NCBI RefSeq assembly: GCF_936933875.1
Contig: NZ_CAKZIK010000046.1
Coordinates: 28,596-92,595, forward strand
Direction: 5' to 3'
Origin: an uncultured Chryseobacterium sp.
Lineage (GTDB): Bacteria; Bacteroidota; Bacteroidia; Flavobacteriales; Weeksellaceae
DNA: 64,000 nt
This document shows positions 1 through 8,864 of this stretch, piece by piece. The notes beneath the pieces are model-generated. The model saw only the letters and a program-made list of their open reading frames with translations, searched no databases and was not told where the DNA came from. The translations under genes were made by a program, and so were the position numbers. How positions within the stretch are numbered: the stretch's first letter is position 1; every line of letters starts with the position of its first letter.

Positions 1-1214
1 AAGTTGAAGCAAATCATCGGATATTCCATCCCATTAGAAGCCTCGATAGACTGTGCTACAGGATAAGGATAAGGAATGGTGAATTCAGAATACGTTTTAA
101 TGGTATGAGCTACCGCTTTTGTTGAATATTTTCTGTAAAGTCCATACGCTTCTTTTGGATAAAGACTCATCGCCATAACCTGGTTTTTGTTTTCTGGAAT
201 GGTAACTTTCATACCGTCCCAAACAAATTTTCTGGATGAAGTCCATGCGAAATCTCTTACATCATTGGCTTCGAAAACCCATGTTTTTCTTTGTTTTGAT
301 TTTGACTTTTCAGCTTTTTTGGCTTCATCTAAAGTTACAATTTCAACAGGTTCGCTGGAAGTTTGTGCCTGTTTCCAACGTGAAAGTTGAGCGGAAGACA
401 AAACCTGTTCGTAATTTATTCCCTGTCCTGTTGCAGCTACGATGTGGTCTGCAGGAACGTTCATCGCAACTTTATAATTTCCGAAAACCAAAGCAAATTC
501 GCCTCTTCCGGTAAACTGATGGTTTTGCCAACCCTGGAAATCGCTGTAAACACACATTCTTGGGAACCATTGCGTCATCGTATAAACATCGTTTCCGTCT
601 TCAGGGAAGTTTTCGAAACCACCACGTCCTCCCATTTTCATACGGTCGGAAATATTGTAATTCCAATCAATTTTAAAAGTGAATTTTTCTCCTTTTTTTA
701 AAACCTTAGGAAGGTCAATACGCATCATGGTTTTATTTACCGTATATTTTAAAGCATTTCCGGAAGCATCTGTAACTTTTTCAAGATTTACGCCGTAACC
801 ATTGTCTTTCACAGGAAGTTCAGAAGATTTTAAATTATCTGCATTAGCCTGTTTTGGAAGTTTTGAGTTTCCACTGTAGCCGGAATTGTTGATGGAAGAA
901 TGTTGATTTTCATCGAGCTGAAGCCACAAATAATCTAAATTATCAGGAGAGTTGTTAATGTAAGTTACAGTTTCTGAACCCTTTAGATTTCTTTTGTCTT
1001 CGTCCAAATATGCTGTAATATCGTAATCTGCTCTATTTTGCCAATAACCTTGTCCAGGAGCTCCGGATGCTGTTCTGTAAACATTGGGAGTGGGAAGAAT
1101 AGTTCCTAATTGCTCAAACTTATTGCCGTGGTTGCTACCCGGATTATTCTGATGATTTTGAGCAAATCCCAAAGCGGAGCAGAAAATAATGGAATGTAAT
1201 AGTTTGATTTTCAT
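1..1214 (-). CDS. M1 family metallopeptidase, N-terminal part (runs off the window)
   Basis: Frame opens at an ATG at 1214 and reads without a stop to base 1, so about 404 N-terminal residues are present and the C-terminus lies outside. A signal peptide is visible (MKIKLLHSIIFCSALGFAQ, cleaved before Q), so the protein is exported. The rest looks like the beta-rich N-terminal domain of M1 aminopeptidases, and the substrate-binding motif G-M-E-Y appears at about residues 395-398, in place of the GAMEN of the classic family. The zinc motif HExxH, expected further on, would lie outside the window. It probably trims peptides in the periplasm. The next genes, HupE/UreJ-like and DUF6702, commonly accompany such a peptidase in Flavobacteriia (family knowledge). 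Family assignment is firm, substrate unknown. Confidence 0.85.
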   Translation of the reverse strand, partial: MKIKLLHSIIFCSALGFAQNHQNNPGSNHGNKFEQLGTILPTPNVYRTASGAPGQGYWQNRADYDITAYLDEDKRNLKGSETVTYINNSPDNLDYLWLQLDENQHSSINNSGYSGNSKLPKQANADNLKSSELPVKDNGYGVNLEKVTDASGNALKYTVNKTMMRIDLPKVLKKGEKFTFKIDWNYNISDRMKMGGRGGFENFPEDGNDVYTMTQWFPRMCVYSDFQGWQNHQFTGRGEFALVFGNYKVAMNVPADHIVAATGQGINYEQVLSSAQLSRWKQAQTSSEPVEIVTLDEAKKAEKSKSKQRKTWVFEANDVRDFAWTSSRKFVWDGMKVTIPENKNQVMAMSLYPKEAYGLYRKYSTKAVAHTIKTYSEFTIPYPYPVAQSIEASNGMEYPMICFN

Positions 1215-1246
1215 ATAGTAAAGTGAGTTTTATTTTTTTTGAATTT

Positions 1247-1254
1247 CAAATTTA
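1247..1254 (-). promoter_or_regulatory. -7 box of the M1 peptidase gene
   Basis: The minus strand reads TAAATTTG, an exact match to the Flavobacteriia -7 consensus TAnnTTTG, 32 bases before the ATG at 1214. No clear -33 TTG was found at the usual distance. Confidence 0.5.
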
Positions 1255-1287
1255 ATTTAAATGTTTTACATAATAATGGACATTGCA

Positions 1288-1860
1288 CTAAATTCTTTCT
1301 AAAATCATTTTTGAAGATAGTAAAATAGCTAATACTGAAACACCGAAAATCCAATATTTTTGATTTAATTTTAAAAATTTTGAAAGCAGGTAAAAAATTC
1401 CTGAAATAAGGATTACCACAACTATTTGTCCCAATTCTAAACCGATGTTAAAACCCAAAAGAGGAACTCCAATATTTTCTTCAGAAGAAATCATCACTCT
1501 TGCTGTATTGGCAAAGCCCAGCCCATGAATAAAACCGAAAAATAAGGCCAAAAAGTAATTTATTTTCATCAGTCTGGCTTGTTGTTTTTGCAAGAAAATA
1601 TTATCCAAAGCGGTTAAAAATATTGTTATTGGTATTAAAATTTCTACGAGTTTTGATGAAAGTCTTATGATATCTAAAATACTCAAAGTTAAAGTGATAG
1701 AATGACCAATCGTAAATGCAGTTATCAAAATCAGAATTGACTTCCATTCCTTAAATGAATAAGCCGCTACTAAAACCAATATGAAAAGCTGATGATCAAG
1801 TGCATCTAATGAGATAATATGTTCCCAACCAATTTTTATATAAAACAGAAAATCGTTCAT
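1288..1860 (-). CDS. HupE/UreJ-like membrane protein
   Basis: A 190-residue, very hydrophobic protein with about six membrane segments. Conserved histidine motifs of the HupE/UreJ_2 family are visible: D-A-L-D-H-Q near residue 20, G-H-S-I-T-L near 52, F-I-H-G-L-G-F-A near 113, followed by F-N-I-G-L-E-L-G-Q. Family members are proposed to move nickel or cobalt, or to serve as secondary metal permeases in the inner membrane, but in Flavobacteriia the substrate is not established. It lies 73 bases downstream of the M1 peptidase start on the same strand and is divergent from the DUF6702 gene. A perfect 21-bp palindrome lies just upstream (1878-1898), suggesting metal-dependent control. Confidence 0.8.
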   Translation of the reverse strand: MNDFLFYIKIGWEHIISLDALDHQLFILVLVAAYSFKEWKSILILITAFTIGHSITLTLSILDIIRLSSKLVEILIPITIFLTALDNIFLQKQQARLMKINYFLALFFGFIHGLGFANTARVMISSEENIGVPLLGFNIGLELGQIVVVILISGIFYLLSKFLKLNQKYWIFGVSVLAILLSSKMILERI

Positions 1861-1877
1861 TAAGTAATTTTGATGTA

Positions 1878-1898
1878 CGAAAATAATGATTATTTTCG
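1878..1898. promoter_or_regulatory. Perfect 21-bp palindrome, Fur-family-like operator candidate
   Basis: The half site CGAAAATAAT, one central G, and its exact reverse complement form a 10-1-10 palindrome in the 62-bp gap between two divergent genes. The core AATAATGATTATT resembles the 7-1-7 boxes bound by Fur-family metalloregulators. Palindrome is seen; regulator is inferred. Confidence 0.5.
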
Positions 1899-1922
1899 TT
1901 TTCTTATTCTTAGAAATTACTG

Positions 1923-2426
1923 ATGAAGAAACTTATCTTAATCTTATGCTCTTTATTGTTTTTAACAAGTTCATTTACCGAAGTTATACATCCATATCAT
2001 GTTGGTTCTGTTGAATTTAAATATAATGTAACTTCCAAAACTTTTGAAATTACGGGCAGATTTTTTTTAGATGATTTGGAAACAGCACTTCAAGAAAAAT
2101 ATGGCACAATGCTTCGTTTTCAGGATGAAAAATACAAAGCTAATATGGATGAAGTATTAAAAAAATATTGTGCTGAGTATTTACGTTTAAAGACTGATAG
2201 TCAATTTGTTAATGTTAATTACGTTGGCTATGAAGAAGATCGAGAAAGCGTAAATATTTATCTGGAATCCGATAAAATTAAGGCGCCCAAAAAAGTAGAA
2301 ACCGCGGTAAGTTTTCTATATAATTATTATGATGACCAAATTAATCTCGTGCATATTATCGTCAACGGTAACCGCAAAAGTACCAAACTAACCTATCCGG
2401 ATCGGTATTCCTTTCAAACTTTCTAG
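1923..2426 (+). CDS. DUF6702 family exported protein
   Basis: A 167-residue protein with an N-terminal hydrophobic export signal (about residues 1-20). The mature start HPYHVGSVEFKYN followed by an I-T-G-R-F-F-L-D-D-L-E segment is the pattern of DUF6702, a family without assigned function usually found with an M1 peptidase and a HupE/UreJ-like protein in Flavobacteriia, as here. It is divergent from the HupE/UreJ-like gene across the 21-bp palindrome and so may share its control. Its stop codon interlocks with that of the convergent AcpH-like gene in one CTAG (2423-2426). Confidence 0.75.
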   Translation: MKKLILILCSLLFLTSSFTEVIHPYHVGSVEFKYNVTSKTFEITGRFFLDDLETALQEKYGTMLRFQDEKYKANMDEVLKKYCAEYLRLKTDSQFVNVNYVGYEEDRESVNIYLESDKIKAPKKVETAVSFLYNYYDDQINLVHIIVNGNRKSTKLTYPDRYSFQTF

Positions 2427-3004
2427 AACGTTTCGTTAATTTTAATGCAGAACTCGTGTAAATCCGGAAAAAAAGCATCAAAACACTCTTTAAGAAAAGG
2501 TTTATGATGAATGAATAAACCGTAAACCGGTGTATTTTTTTCTAAAAACCTGGCTTTATGCAGCACATTGCGGATGCTGTATTCCATTCCCCAATCGTAT
2601 CTGTAATTGTAAAGCCAGTTGTCCTGTTGCATTCTTGGTAAAACCTGCCGAAAATTTTCGGGCAAATTTTTTTCATATTGATATAAAACCTTATAGACAT
2701 GAGCGGTGAATTCCCGCCATTCTTTTGCAGATTTTATGGATTTGTCATTCGCCAAAAAATAATCAAAGCAAACATCTACAAAAGCTCCGGAATATAGCCT
2801 TACCAAAGGTTGAAAAACAGTTTTTGCTTCCGAAACTTTGGGATGAACATCGGTAAAAGCGTCAATCGCTCGATGCAACATTACGCCTTGTTGAATTTTT
2901 TCAGGCAATAGTTTCTTATCGCGGTTTCGGATGAAATCACCAATTAAATTTCCCACGATTTGTTCATCGGTAAAGGAAAGGAAGCTGTGCGCAAGGAAAT
3001 TCAT
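2423..3004 (-). CDS. ACP phosphodiesterase (AcpH-like)
   Basis: A 193-residue cytosolic protein whose N-terminus MNFLAHSFLS plus V-G-N-L-I-G-D-F-I-R matches the acyl carrier protein phosphodiesterase family, which removes the 4'-phosphopantetheine group from ACP. HD-like motifs follow: M-L-H-R-A-I-D-A-F-T-D near residues 42-52, and a D-V-C-F-D-Y-F segment near 77. Length equals the family norm. It is convergent with the DUF6702 gene, overlapping by four bases. Whether this lineage uses the enzyme on ACP or another substrate is not shown by sequence. Confidence 0.8.
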   Translation of the reverse strand: MNFLAHSFLSFTDEQIVGNLIGDFIRNRDKKLLPEKIQQGVMLHRAIDAFTDVHPKVSEAKTVFQPLVRLYSGAFVDVCFDYFLANDKSIKSAKEWREFTAHVYKVLYQYEKNLPENFRQVLPRMQQDNWLYNYRYDWGMEYSIRNVLHKARFLEKNTPVYGLFIHHKPFLKECFDAFFPDLHEFCIKINETF

Positions 3005-3092
3005 TCGTTTAAATGAAAATTGAAAATGGTGAATTGAAAATTTTTCACTATATAAATTTAAACATTTTCAGCTTTCAATTCTATCTTTTCCA

Positions 3093-4439
3093 TTAAAAAA
3101 GTTTCTCATGAAACTCCTCAATTTTACTCACTTCTTCAATCTTAATTCCGTATTTTCTTTTTGGAATTTTATTCAGATTAGAGACGAAAATTTTGTCATA
3201 ACCCAACTTTTCAGCTTCAGAAATTCTTTGTTCGATTTGCGGAACCGGACGAATTTCCCCGCTCAAACCTATTTCTCCGGCAAAACAGAATTTTTCGGAA
3301 ATTGCGATGTCATCATTTGATGAAAGAATGGAAGCGATCACTGCCAAATCCAAAGCAGGATCGTCGGTTTTTATTCCGCCTGTAATATTCAGGAAAACGT
3401 CTTTAGCTCCAAGTTGAAAACCTGCACGTTTTTCCAAAACTGCCAATAGCATATTCAGTCTTTTGGAATCAAATCCGGTGCAACTTCTTTGCGGAGTTCC
3501 ATAAACAGCGGTGGAAACCAAAGCCTGAATTTCCAACAGCATCGGACGATTTCCTTCCAAAGTTACGGCGATGGCATTTCCGGAAAGTTCTTCAAATTTT
3601 TTGGTGATAAGAATTTCTGAAGGATTTTTTATTTCCTTCAAACCTTGAGAAACCATCTCATAAATCCCGATTTCCTGTGTGGAACCGAAACGGTTTTTGT
3701 TGGCTCTCAATAATCTGAACAGGTGATTTCTGTCTCCGTCAAAATTTAAAACCACATCCACCATATGTTCCAAAACTTTCGGACCTGCAATTTGTCCGTC
3801 TTTGGTGATGTGTCCGACTAAAATGATCGGAGTATTATTTTCTTTGGCAAATTTGATGAGTTCGTTGGAAGTTTCGCGGATTTGTGAAACGGTTCCAGGA
3901 GAACTTTCCAATAATTGAGAATGAAGCGTTTGAATGGAATCCACAATCATCAAATCGGGCTCGAGTTTTTTAGCTTCGTGGATGATTTTTTCCACCGAAA
4001 CTTCGGTAAACAGAAAACAGTTAGGATTTTGGATATCTGTTAATCTATCTGCACGCATTTTAATTTGCGACGCACTTTCTTCGCCCGAAACATAAAGAAT
4101 TTTCTTCTTCATTTTCAAAGCCAACTGTAGCAAAAGTGTGGATTTCCCAATTCCAGGTTCTCCACCAATCAAAATAACCGAGCCCAAAACAATTCCGCCA
4201 CCTAGAACGCGGTTCAGTTCTTCGGAAATGGTTTTAATGCGTGGTTCTTCATTGGTTTCAACTTCGATGATGTTGATAATGTGGTTTTTCTTTTTCTCCA
4301 ATGAATTTTTTGGAGAAGATTTTTCCACGATTTCTTCCACCAAAGTATTCCATGAGCCGCAGTTTTTACACTGTCCGTGCCATTGTGTAAACTGGGTGCC
4401 GCAATTTTGGCAGTAATATGCAGTTTTGAGTTTTGCCAT
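3093..4439 (-). CDS. radA: DNA repair protein RadA
   Basis: RadA is a RecA-like ATPase and helicase that drives branch migration during recombinational repair. The 448-residue product has all domains in order: a four-cysteine zinc finger (C10, C13, C24, C27), Walker A G-G-E-P-G-I-G-K-S-T at 92-101, Walker B L-M-I-V-D-S at 163-168, the RadA-specific K-N-R-F-G at 248-252, and a C-terminal Lon-like domain with G-A-K-D-V-F. Length is normal. It is divergent from pyrG with 77 bases between the start codons. Identification is secure. Confidence 0.97.
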   Translation of the reverse strand: MAKLKTAYYCQNCGTQFTQWHGQCKNCGSWNTLVEEIVEKSSPKNSLEKKKNHIINIIEVETNEEPRIKTISEELNRVLGGGIVLGSVILIGGEPGIGKSTLLLQLALKMKKKILYVSGEESASQIKMRADRLTDIQNPNCFLFTEVSVEKIIHEAKKLEPDLMIVDSIQTLHSQLLESSPGTVSQIRETSNELIKFAKENNTPIILVGHITKDGQIAGPKVLEHMVDVVLNFDGDRNHLFRLLRANKNRFGSTQEIGIYEMVSQGLKEIKNPSEILITKKFEELSGNAIAVTLEGNRPMLLEIQALVSTAVYGTPQRSCTGFDSKRLNMLLAVLEKRAGFQLGAKDVFLNITGGIKTDDPALDLAVIASILSSNDDIAISEKFCFAGEIGLSGEIRPVPQIEQRISEAEKLGYDKIFVSNLNKIPKRKYGIKIEEVSKIEEFHEKLF

Positions 4440-4468
4440 ACTGCGAAGGTCGGGAATTTTCGCAAAAG

Positions 4469-4501
4469 TTTTGCCTCGTATCTCAAATTCCTTTAACTTT
4501 G
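4469..4501 (+). promoter_or_regulatory. pyrG promoter (-33 TTTTG, 20-base spacer, -7 TAACTTTG)
   Basis: A TTTTG at 4469-4473 and an exact -7 box TAACTTTG at 4494-4501 are separated by 20 bases, an ideal Flavobacteriia promoter. The implied transcript begins near 4505-4508, just before the ATG at 4517, which rules out the longer frame opening at 4433. Confidence 0.75.
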
Positions 4502-4516
4502 CACAAACCTAATCTA

Positions 4517-6121
4517 ATGAGTAAAAAGAACACGAAGTACATCTTTGTAACAGGAGGCGTTACTTCTTCACTTGGTAAAGGAATTGTCTCGGCTTCTTTG
4601 GGACTTCTGTTAAAATCTCGCGGCTTCAACGTTACCATCCAAAAGCTTGATCCCTATATCAACATCGATCCCGGAACTCTTAATCCTTATGAACACGGCG
4701 AATGTTATGTAACAGAAGACGGCGCGGAAACCGATTTGGATTTAGGACATTACGAAAGATTTCTTGATTCTCCAACATCGCAAAACAATAATGTGACGAC
4801 AGGAAGAATTTATCAAACCGTTATTGAAAAAGAACGTAAAGGCGATTTTCTTGGAAAAACCGTTCAGGTTATTCCGCATATTACCAATGAGATAAAGCGC
4901 CGTATTAAAATCCTAGCAAAACAGAATTACGATATCATCATCACCGAAATTGGTGGAACTGTGGGAGATATTGAATCCCTTCCTTACATAGAATCTGTTC
5001 GTCAGTTGAAATGGGAATTGGGCGAAAAAAATTCGATGGTGATTCATTTGACGCTGCTTCCTTATCTTTCTTCGAGTGGTGAATTAAAAACAAAACCTTC
5101 GCAACATTCTGTTCGTCAGTTGATGGAAAGCGGAATTCAGGCCGATGTTTTGGTGTGCAGAACAGAGCATAAAATTCCGAAGGAACAAAGAGCAAAATTG
5201 GCGCAGTTTTGCAATGTTGCTTTAGAAAATGTAATTGAATGTAAAGATTTGGACACCATTTACGAGGTTCCTTTATATCTTCAGAAGCAGGATTTTGATG
5301 ATGTAGTTTTGAAAGAATTAGGCTTGAAATCGGACAAAAAAGCAGAACTGAAAGACTGGAAAACTTTCCTTAAAAAATATCAGAATCCGAAAAAATCGGT
5401 GGAAATTGCACTGGTTGGAAAATATGTTTCGCTTCAAGATTCTTATAAATCTATTGCGGAAGCTTTTATTCACGCAGGAGCTGAACAGGAAACCGAAGTG
5501 AAAGTCCGTTGGGTGTACAGCGGTGATATTACGGCTGAAAACGTGAAAGAAACCTTTAAAGGAATTGACGGAATGTTGATTGCACCCGGTTTTGGAGACA
5601 GAGGAATTGAAGGAAAAATCCTTTCTGCAAAATATGCCAGAGAAAATAAAATTCCTTTGCTGGGAATTTGTTTGGGAATGCAGATTATGACCATTGAATT
5701 TGCAAGAAATGTTTTAGGACTTGAAAAATCCAATTCTATGGAATTCGATACTTCAACCCCTGATCCTGTAATTTCTTTAATGGCAGACCAAAAAAATGTG
5801 GTTGATAAAGGTGGAACGATGCGTCTTGGTGCCTGGAAATGTTCGTTGAAGCAAGGTTCGAAACTGGCAGATATTTATGGAAATAAAAATATTTCGGAGA
5901 GGCATCGCCACAGATACGAGTTCAATTCAGAATATCAGGAAGATTTCGAAAAGAACGGTTTGGTTCCGACAGGATTTAATCCGGATACAAAGCTTGTAGA
6001 AACTTTGGAACTGAAAGACCATCCTTTCTACATCGGAGTGCAGTATCACCCCGAATATAAGAGTACGGTAGAAACTCCGCATCCTTTGTTTAAAGCGTTG
6101 ATAAAGGCTTGTACTAAATAG
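4517..6121 (+). CDS. pyrG: CTP synthase
   Basis: Makes CTP from UTP, ATP and glutamine, the last step of pyrimidine nucleotide synthesis. The 534-residue protein begins MSKKNTKYIFVTGGVTSSLG with the synthetase P-loop region, and has a glutamine amidotransferase domain whose nucleophile is C385 in L-L-G-I-C-L-G-M-Q and whose His-Glu pair lies in Q-Y-H-P-E-Y near the end. The frame opens earlier at 4433, but the family N-terminus and the promoter at 4469-4501 fix the start at 4517. Followed by a strong hairpin terminator. Confidence 0.98.
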   Translation: MSKKNTKYIFVTGGVTSSLGKGIVSASLGLLLKSRGFNVTIQKLDPYINIDPGTLNPYEHGECYVTEDGAETDLDLGHYERFLDSPTSQNNNVTTGRIYQTVIEKERKGDFLGKTVQVIPHITNEIKRRIKILAKQNYDIIITEIGGTVGDIESLPYIESVRQLKWELGEKNSMVIHLTLLPYLSSSGELKTKPSQHSVRQLMESGIQADVLVCRTEHKIPKEQRAKLAQFCNVALENVIECKDLDTIYEVPLYLQKQDFDDVVLKELGLKSDKKAELKDWKTFLKKYQNPKKSVEIALVGKYVSLQDSYKSIAEAFIHAGAEQETEVKVRWVYSGDITAENVKETFKGIDGMLIAPGFGDRGIEGKILSAKYARENKIPLLGICLGMQIMTIEFARNVLGLEKSNSMEFDTSTPDPVISLMADQKNVVDKGGTMRLGAWKCSLKQGSKLADIYGNKNISERHRHRYEFNSEYQEDFEKNGLVPTGFNPDTKLVETLELKDHPFYIGVQYHPEYKSTVETPHPLFKALIKACTK

Positions 6122-6133
6122 TAAAAAAATAAG

Positions 6134-6160
6134 TGTCCGAAAAAATTCGGACATTTTTAT
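6134..6160 (+). terminator. Rho-independent terminator of pyrG
   Basis: Perfect 8-bp stem TGTCCGAA/TTCGGACA with an AAAA loop (6134-6153), followed by a T-rich tract, 12 bases after the pyrG stop. Confidence 0.85.
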
Positions 6161-6197
6161 TTAATGACAAAATAGACAAGGGTTTATAAAAAATCAT

Positions 6198-6205
6198 TAT
6201 TTTTG
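6198..6205 (+). promoter_or_regulatory. -7 box of yidC
   Basis: TATTTTTG matches TAnnTTTG exactly and implies a 5' leader of about 60 bases before the ATG at 6273. No -33 TTG at standard spacing. Confidence 0.5.
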
Positions 6206-6272
6206 TCACCGCAAAATTAAGGGGTACAGATTTTGTGAATTGTGCCCGAAACATTTAATTTAAACTAAAATA

Positions 6273-8081
6273 ATGCAGCAAAATAACGGACTGGACAAAA
6301 ATCAGCTGATAAGTTTCGCGGTTTTTTCGATGATTCTTATTGGTTTTATGTTTTATTTTCAGAACAAACAGCAGACAGAAGAGCAACTAAGAAATCAGGA
6401 CAAAGCAAAGGTAACACAGGTACAAAATCCTGTTACAAAACCTGCCATTGCAACCAATCTTAACGACAGCCTGAAAACATCTTCTATTCAGCAAGTTCTG
6501 TTAAAAAATAAGGAACTTACAGTTTCAGTAAATTCATTGGGTGGACAAATTTCTACCGTTCAGCTAAATGAGTACAAAGCTTACAATAAAACCACAGATA
6601 CGAACGACAAACCACTTTTGTTGTTCGATAAAAATAATTCTACTTACGGGTTTCAGTTTAAGGATAAAACCGGAAAAGTCTTCAATACTAAAGATTTAGT
6701 TTTCGCGCCAACACAAAACGGAAATTCTGTGACGATGCAGGCAAATGTAAATGGTGCGATAATTCAGTTTATCTACACATTGTTAGATAAATACACGGTT
6801 GATTTCAATGTTAAAACTCAGGGGTTAAGCCAAATTATTTCAGATAATAAAGCTGATTTCATCTGGGATTACAGCGTGAGAGCAATGGAAAAAGGTAGAG
6901 CACAGGAACAAACGCATTCTGAGTTTTCCTACGCATTTAATAATTATAAATCCTATGATTATGACGCGAGAACAACAATGGATGAACCTGAAGAAACGTT
7001 GAATTGGATTGGGGTAAAACAACAGTTTTTCTCTGCAGTTTTAGAGCCTCAAACTGGATTTAAAAATTCAAAAGGGAATCAGGAAAATATTGAAGATGGT
7101 GAATTTTTGAAGAAATTTAATTTTGATGGTCAAATTGATTTAACAGGAAACGAGCTGAACCAAAATTTCAAATGGTATTTCATGCCTTTGGATTTGAAAT
7201 TGCTAAAATCTTACGACAAAAACTTTGATGAAATTCTTCCTTTAGGGTGGTCTTTCATTGGTTCTTTGAACAGGTGGTTCTTTATCCCAATTTACAACTG
7301 GTTAACCAACTACGGAATTGCAGCGGGTTGGGTTATCTTTTTGATGACGATTGCTACGAAAATTATTCTTTCACCGGTAATGTTCAAACAACACAAACTG
7401 AGTGCGATGATGAGGGTCATTCGTCCTGAAATTGATGAGGTGAATGCGAAGTATAAAGACGCAGATCCAATGAAGAAGCAGCAGGAAACGATGAATGTTT
7501 ATCGAAAAGCCGGCGTTAACCAAATGGCGGGATGTTTACCGGCATTGCTTCAAATCCCGATTTTTTATGCTTTGTTCCGATTCTTCCCGAACATGATTGA
7601 TTTGAGAGGAAAAAGCTTCTGGTTCGCAAAAGATTTAACAGCTTATGATGACGTAATTAAGTTGCCTTTCAATATTCCTTTCTTGGGAGAACATTTGAGT
7701 ATTTTTGCTATTGCGTGTACTGTTGTTATCTTAATTTACACGATTATGACTTCCGGAAATATTCAGCAGCCACAACAGGAGGGAATGCCGAATATGAAAG
7801 TAATAATGTACATTTTTCCGATAACGTTCCTTTTCTTCTTAAATACGTCAGCTTCAGGTTTATCTTGGTATTATTTTGTATCGAATGCATTGAATATCTT
7901 AATCATTCTGGTGATTAAATACTGGATTTTGGACGAAGATAAGATTCATGCACAAATTCAGGCCAACAAACAAAAAGAGCCAAAAGCAGAAGGTAAGTTC
8001 CAGAAGAGAATGCGTGAAATGATGGAGAAAGCGCAGGAACAACAAAAGATTCAGCAGCAACAGCAGAATAAGAAAAAATAG
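6273..8081 (+). CDS. yidC: Membrane protein insertase YidC
   Basis: Inserts and folds inner-membrane proteins, alone or with SecYEG. The 602-residue product has the Gram-negative layout: an N-terminal membrane anchor (about residues 11-27), a large periplasmic beta domain (about 50-350), then the conserved insertase core with membrane segments near 355-385, 420-450, 490-510 and 525-560. The core begins around W-F-F-I-P-I-Y-N-W-L and includes a K-Q-Q-E-T-M-N-V-Y cytosolic hairpin. The C-terminal tail is very rich in K and Q, as is usual in Bacteroidota. It ends at the bidirectional terminator shared with rnhB. Confidence 0.97.
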   Translation: MQQNNGLDKNQLISFAVFSMILIGFMFYFQNKQQTEEQLRNQDKAKVTQVQNPVTKPAIATNLNDSLKTSSIQQVLLKNKELTVSVNSLGGQISTVQLNEYKAYNKTTDTNDKPLLLFDKNNSTYGFQFKDKTGKVFNTKDLVFAPTQNGNSVTMQANVNGAIIQFIYTLLDKYTVDFNVKTQGLSQIISDNKADFIWDYSVRAMEKGRAQEQTHSEFSYAFNNYKSYDYDARTTMDEPEETLNWIGVKQQFFSAVLEPQTGFKNSKGNQENIEDGEFLKKFNFDGQIDLTGNELNQNFKWYFMPLDLKLLKSYDKNFDEILPLGWSFIGSLNRWFFIPIYNWLTNYGIAAGWVIFLMTIATKIILSPVMFKQHKLSAMMRVIRPEIDEVNAKYKDADPMKKQQETMNVYRKAGVNQMAGCLPALLQIPIFYALFRFFPNMIDLRGKSFWFAKDLTAYDDVIKLPFNIPFLGEHLSIFAIACTVVILIYTIMTSGNIQQPQQEGMPNMKVIMYIFPITFLFFLNTSASGLSWYYFVSNALNILIILVIKYWILDEDKIHAQIQANKQKEPKAEGKFQKRMREMMEKAQEQQKIQQQQQNKKK

Positions 8082-8105
8082 TACTCCTTAAATAAATATA
8101 GGAAT

Positions 8106-8138
8106 AAAAAAACGGAAGATTACCTCTTCCGTTTTTTT
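8106..8138. terminator. Bidirectional terminator between yidC and rnhB
   Basis: Stem ACGGAAGA/TCTTCCGT (8112-8119 and 8125-8132) with an A-run before and a T-run after, so it can end both the plus-strand yidC and minus-strand rnhB transcripts. It touches the rnhB stop codon. Confidence 0.85.
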
Positions 8139-8730
8139 ATTCCTCAAATTCATATTCAAGCCTGAATGATTTTCTGTGATGAATTGTTGGTCCAAATTTC
8201 ATCAGTGCTTTTTGGTGTTCCTTTGTTGCGTAACCCATATTTTTTTTCCAACCGTAATGAGGAAACTCTTCGTGAAGTTTTATCATTAAATTATCACGAT
8301 AGTTTTTTGCTAGGATAGAAGCTGCAGCAATTGAAAGTAATTTAGAATCCCCTTTTACTATACACTGATAAGGAATGAAATTATAGGGGTGGAAACGGTT
8401 TCCGTCAACTAAAATCAATTCCGGTCTTAATGTAAGTTTGTCCAGTGCTAAATGCATTGCATGGATAGAAGCATTCAGGATATTATGTTGGTCAATAAAT
8501 TCGGGAGGTAATTCTGCAATTGAATATTCTTTGACATTTTCTTTGATATAAATATCTAAATCTTGTCTTGTTTTAAAGTTTAATTTTTTAGAATCGTTAA
8601 CCAAATTTTGCTTAAAATTTTCATCCAAAATAACAGCTGCTGCTACAACAGGACCACATAAACAGCCCCTTCCAACTTCATCACAACCTGCTTCAACATA
8701 ATTATCAGACCATTTTTTTAATAATTCCAT
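8137..8730 (-). CDS. rnhB: Ribonuclease HII
   Basis: Cuts RNA in RNA-DNA hybrids and starts removal of single misincorporated ribonucleotides. The 197-residue protein shows the RNase HII acidic site: D17-E18 in C-D-E-V-G-R-G, a second aspartate in L-I-L-V-D-G-N near residue 110, and the G-D-S-K...S-I-A-A-A-S-I-L-A-K-N-Y-R-D block. Length is typical. It is convergent with yidC. Identification is secure. Confidence 0.95.
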   Translation of the reverse strand: MELLKKWSDNYVEAGCDEVGRGCLCGPVVAAAVILDENFKQNLVNDSKKLNFKTRQDLDIYIKENVKEYSIAELPPEFIDQHNILNASIHAMHLALDKLTLRPELILVDGNRFHPYNFIPYQCIVKGDSKLLSIAAASILAKNYRDNLMIKLHEEFPHYGWKKNMGYATKEHQKALMKFGPTIHHRKSFRLEYEFEE

Positions 8731-8770
8731 AAAATTTAACTTAAATGCATGTTTAATTTTAATGATTTAA

Positions 8771-8778
8771 CAAATTTA
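8771..8778 (-). promoter_or_regulatory. -7 box of rnhB
   Basis: The minus strand reads TAAATTTG, an exact TAnnTTTG match, about 40 bases before the rnhB ATG at 8730. Confidence 0.4.
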
Positions 8779-8808
8779 CAAAATAATTAACGATTTGTTA
8801 AGAAAAAG

Positions 8809-8840
8809 TTTGGTAGATTTAACAAAAGTTTGCATTTTTG
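8809..8840 (+). promoter_or_regulatory. Promoter of the susC/susD operon
   Basis: A TTTG at 8809-8812 and CATTTTTG at 8833-8840 (one mismatch to TAnnTTTG) are spaced by 20 bases, placing the transcript start near 8846 and leaving a short leader before ATG 8865. Confidence 0.6.
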
Positions 8841-8864
8841 TGCCAATGAAAAATTTAATTTGAT

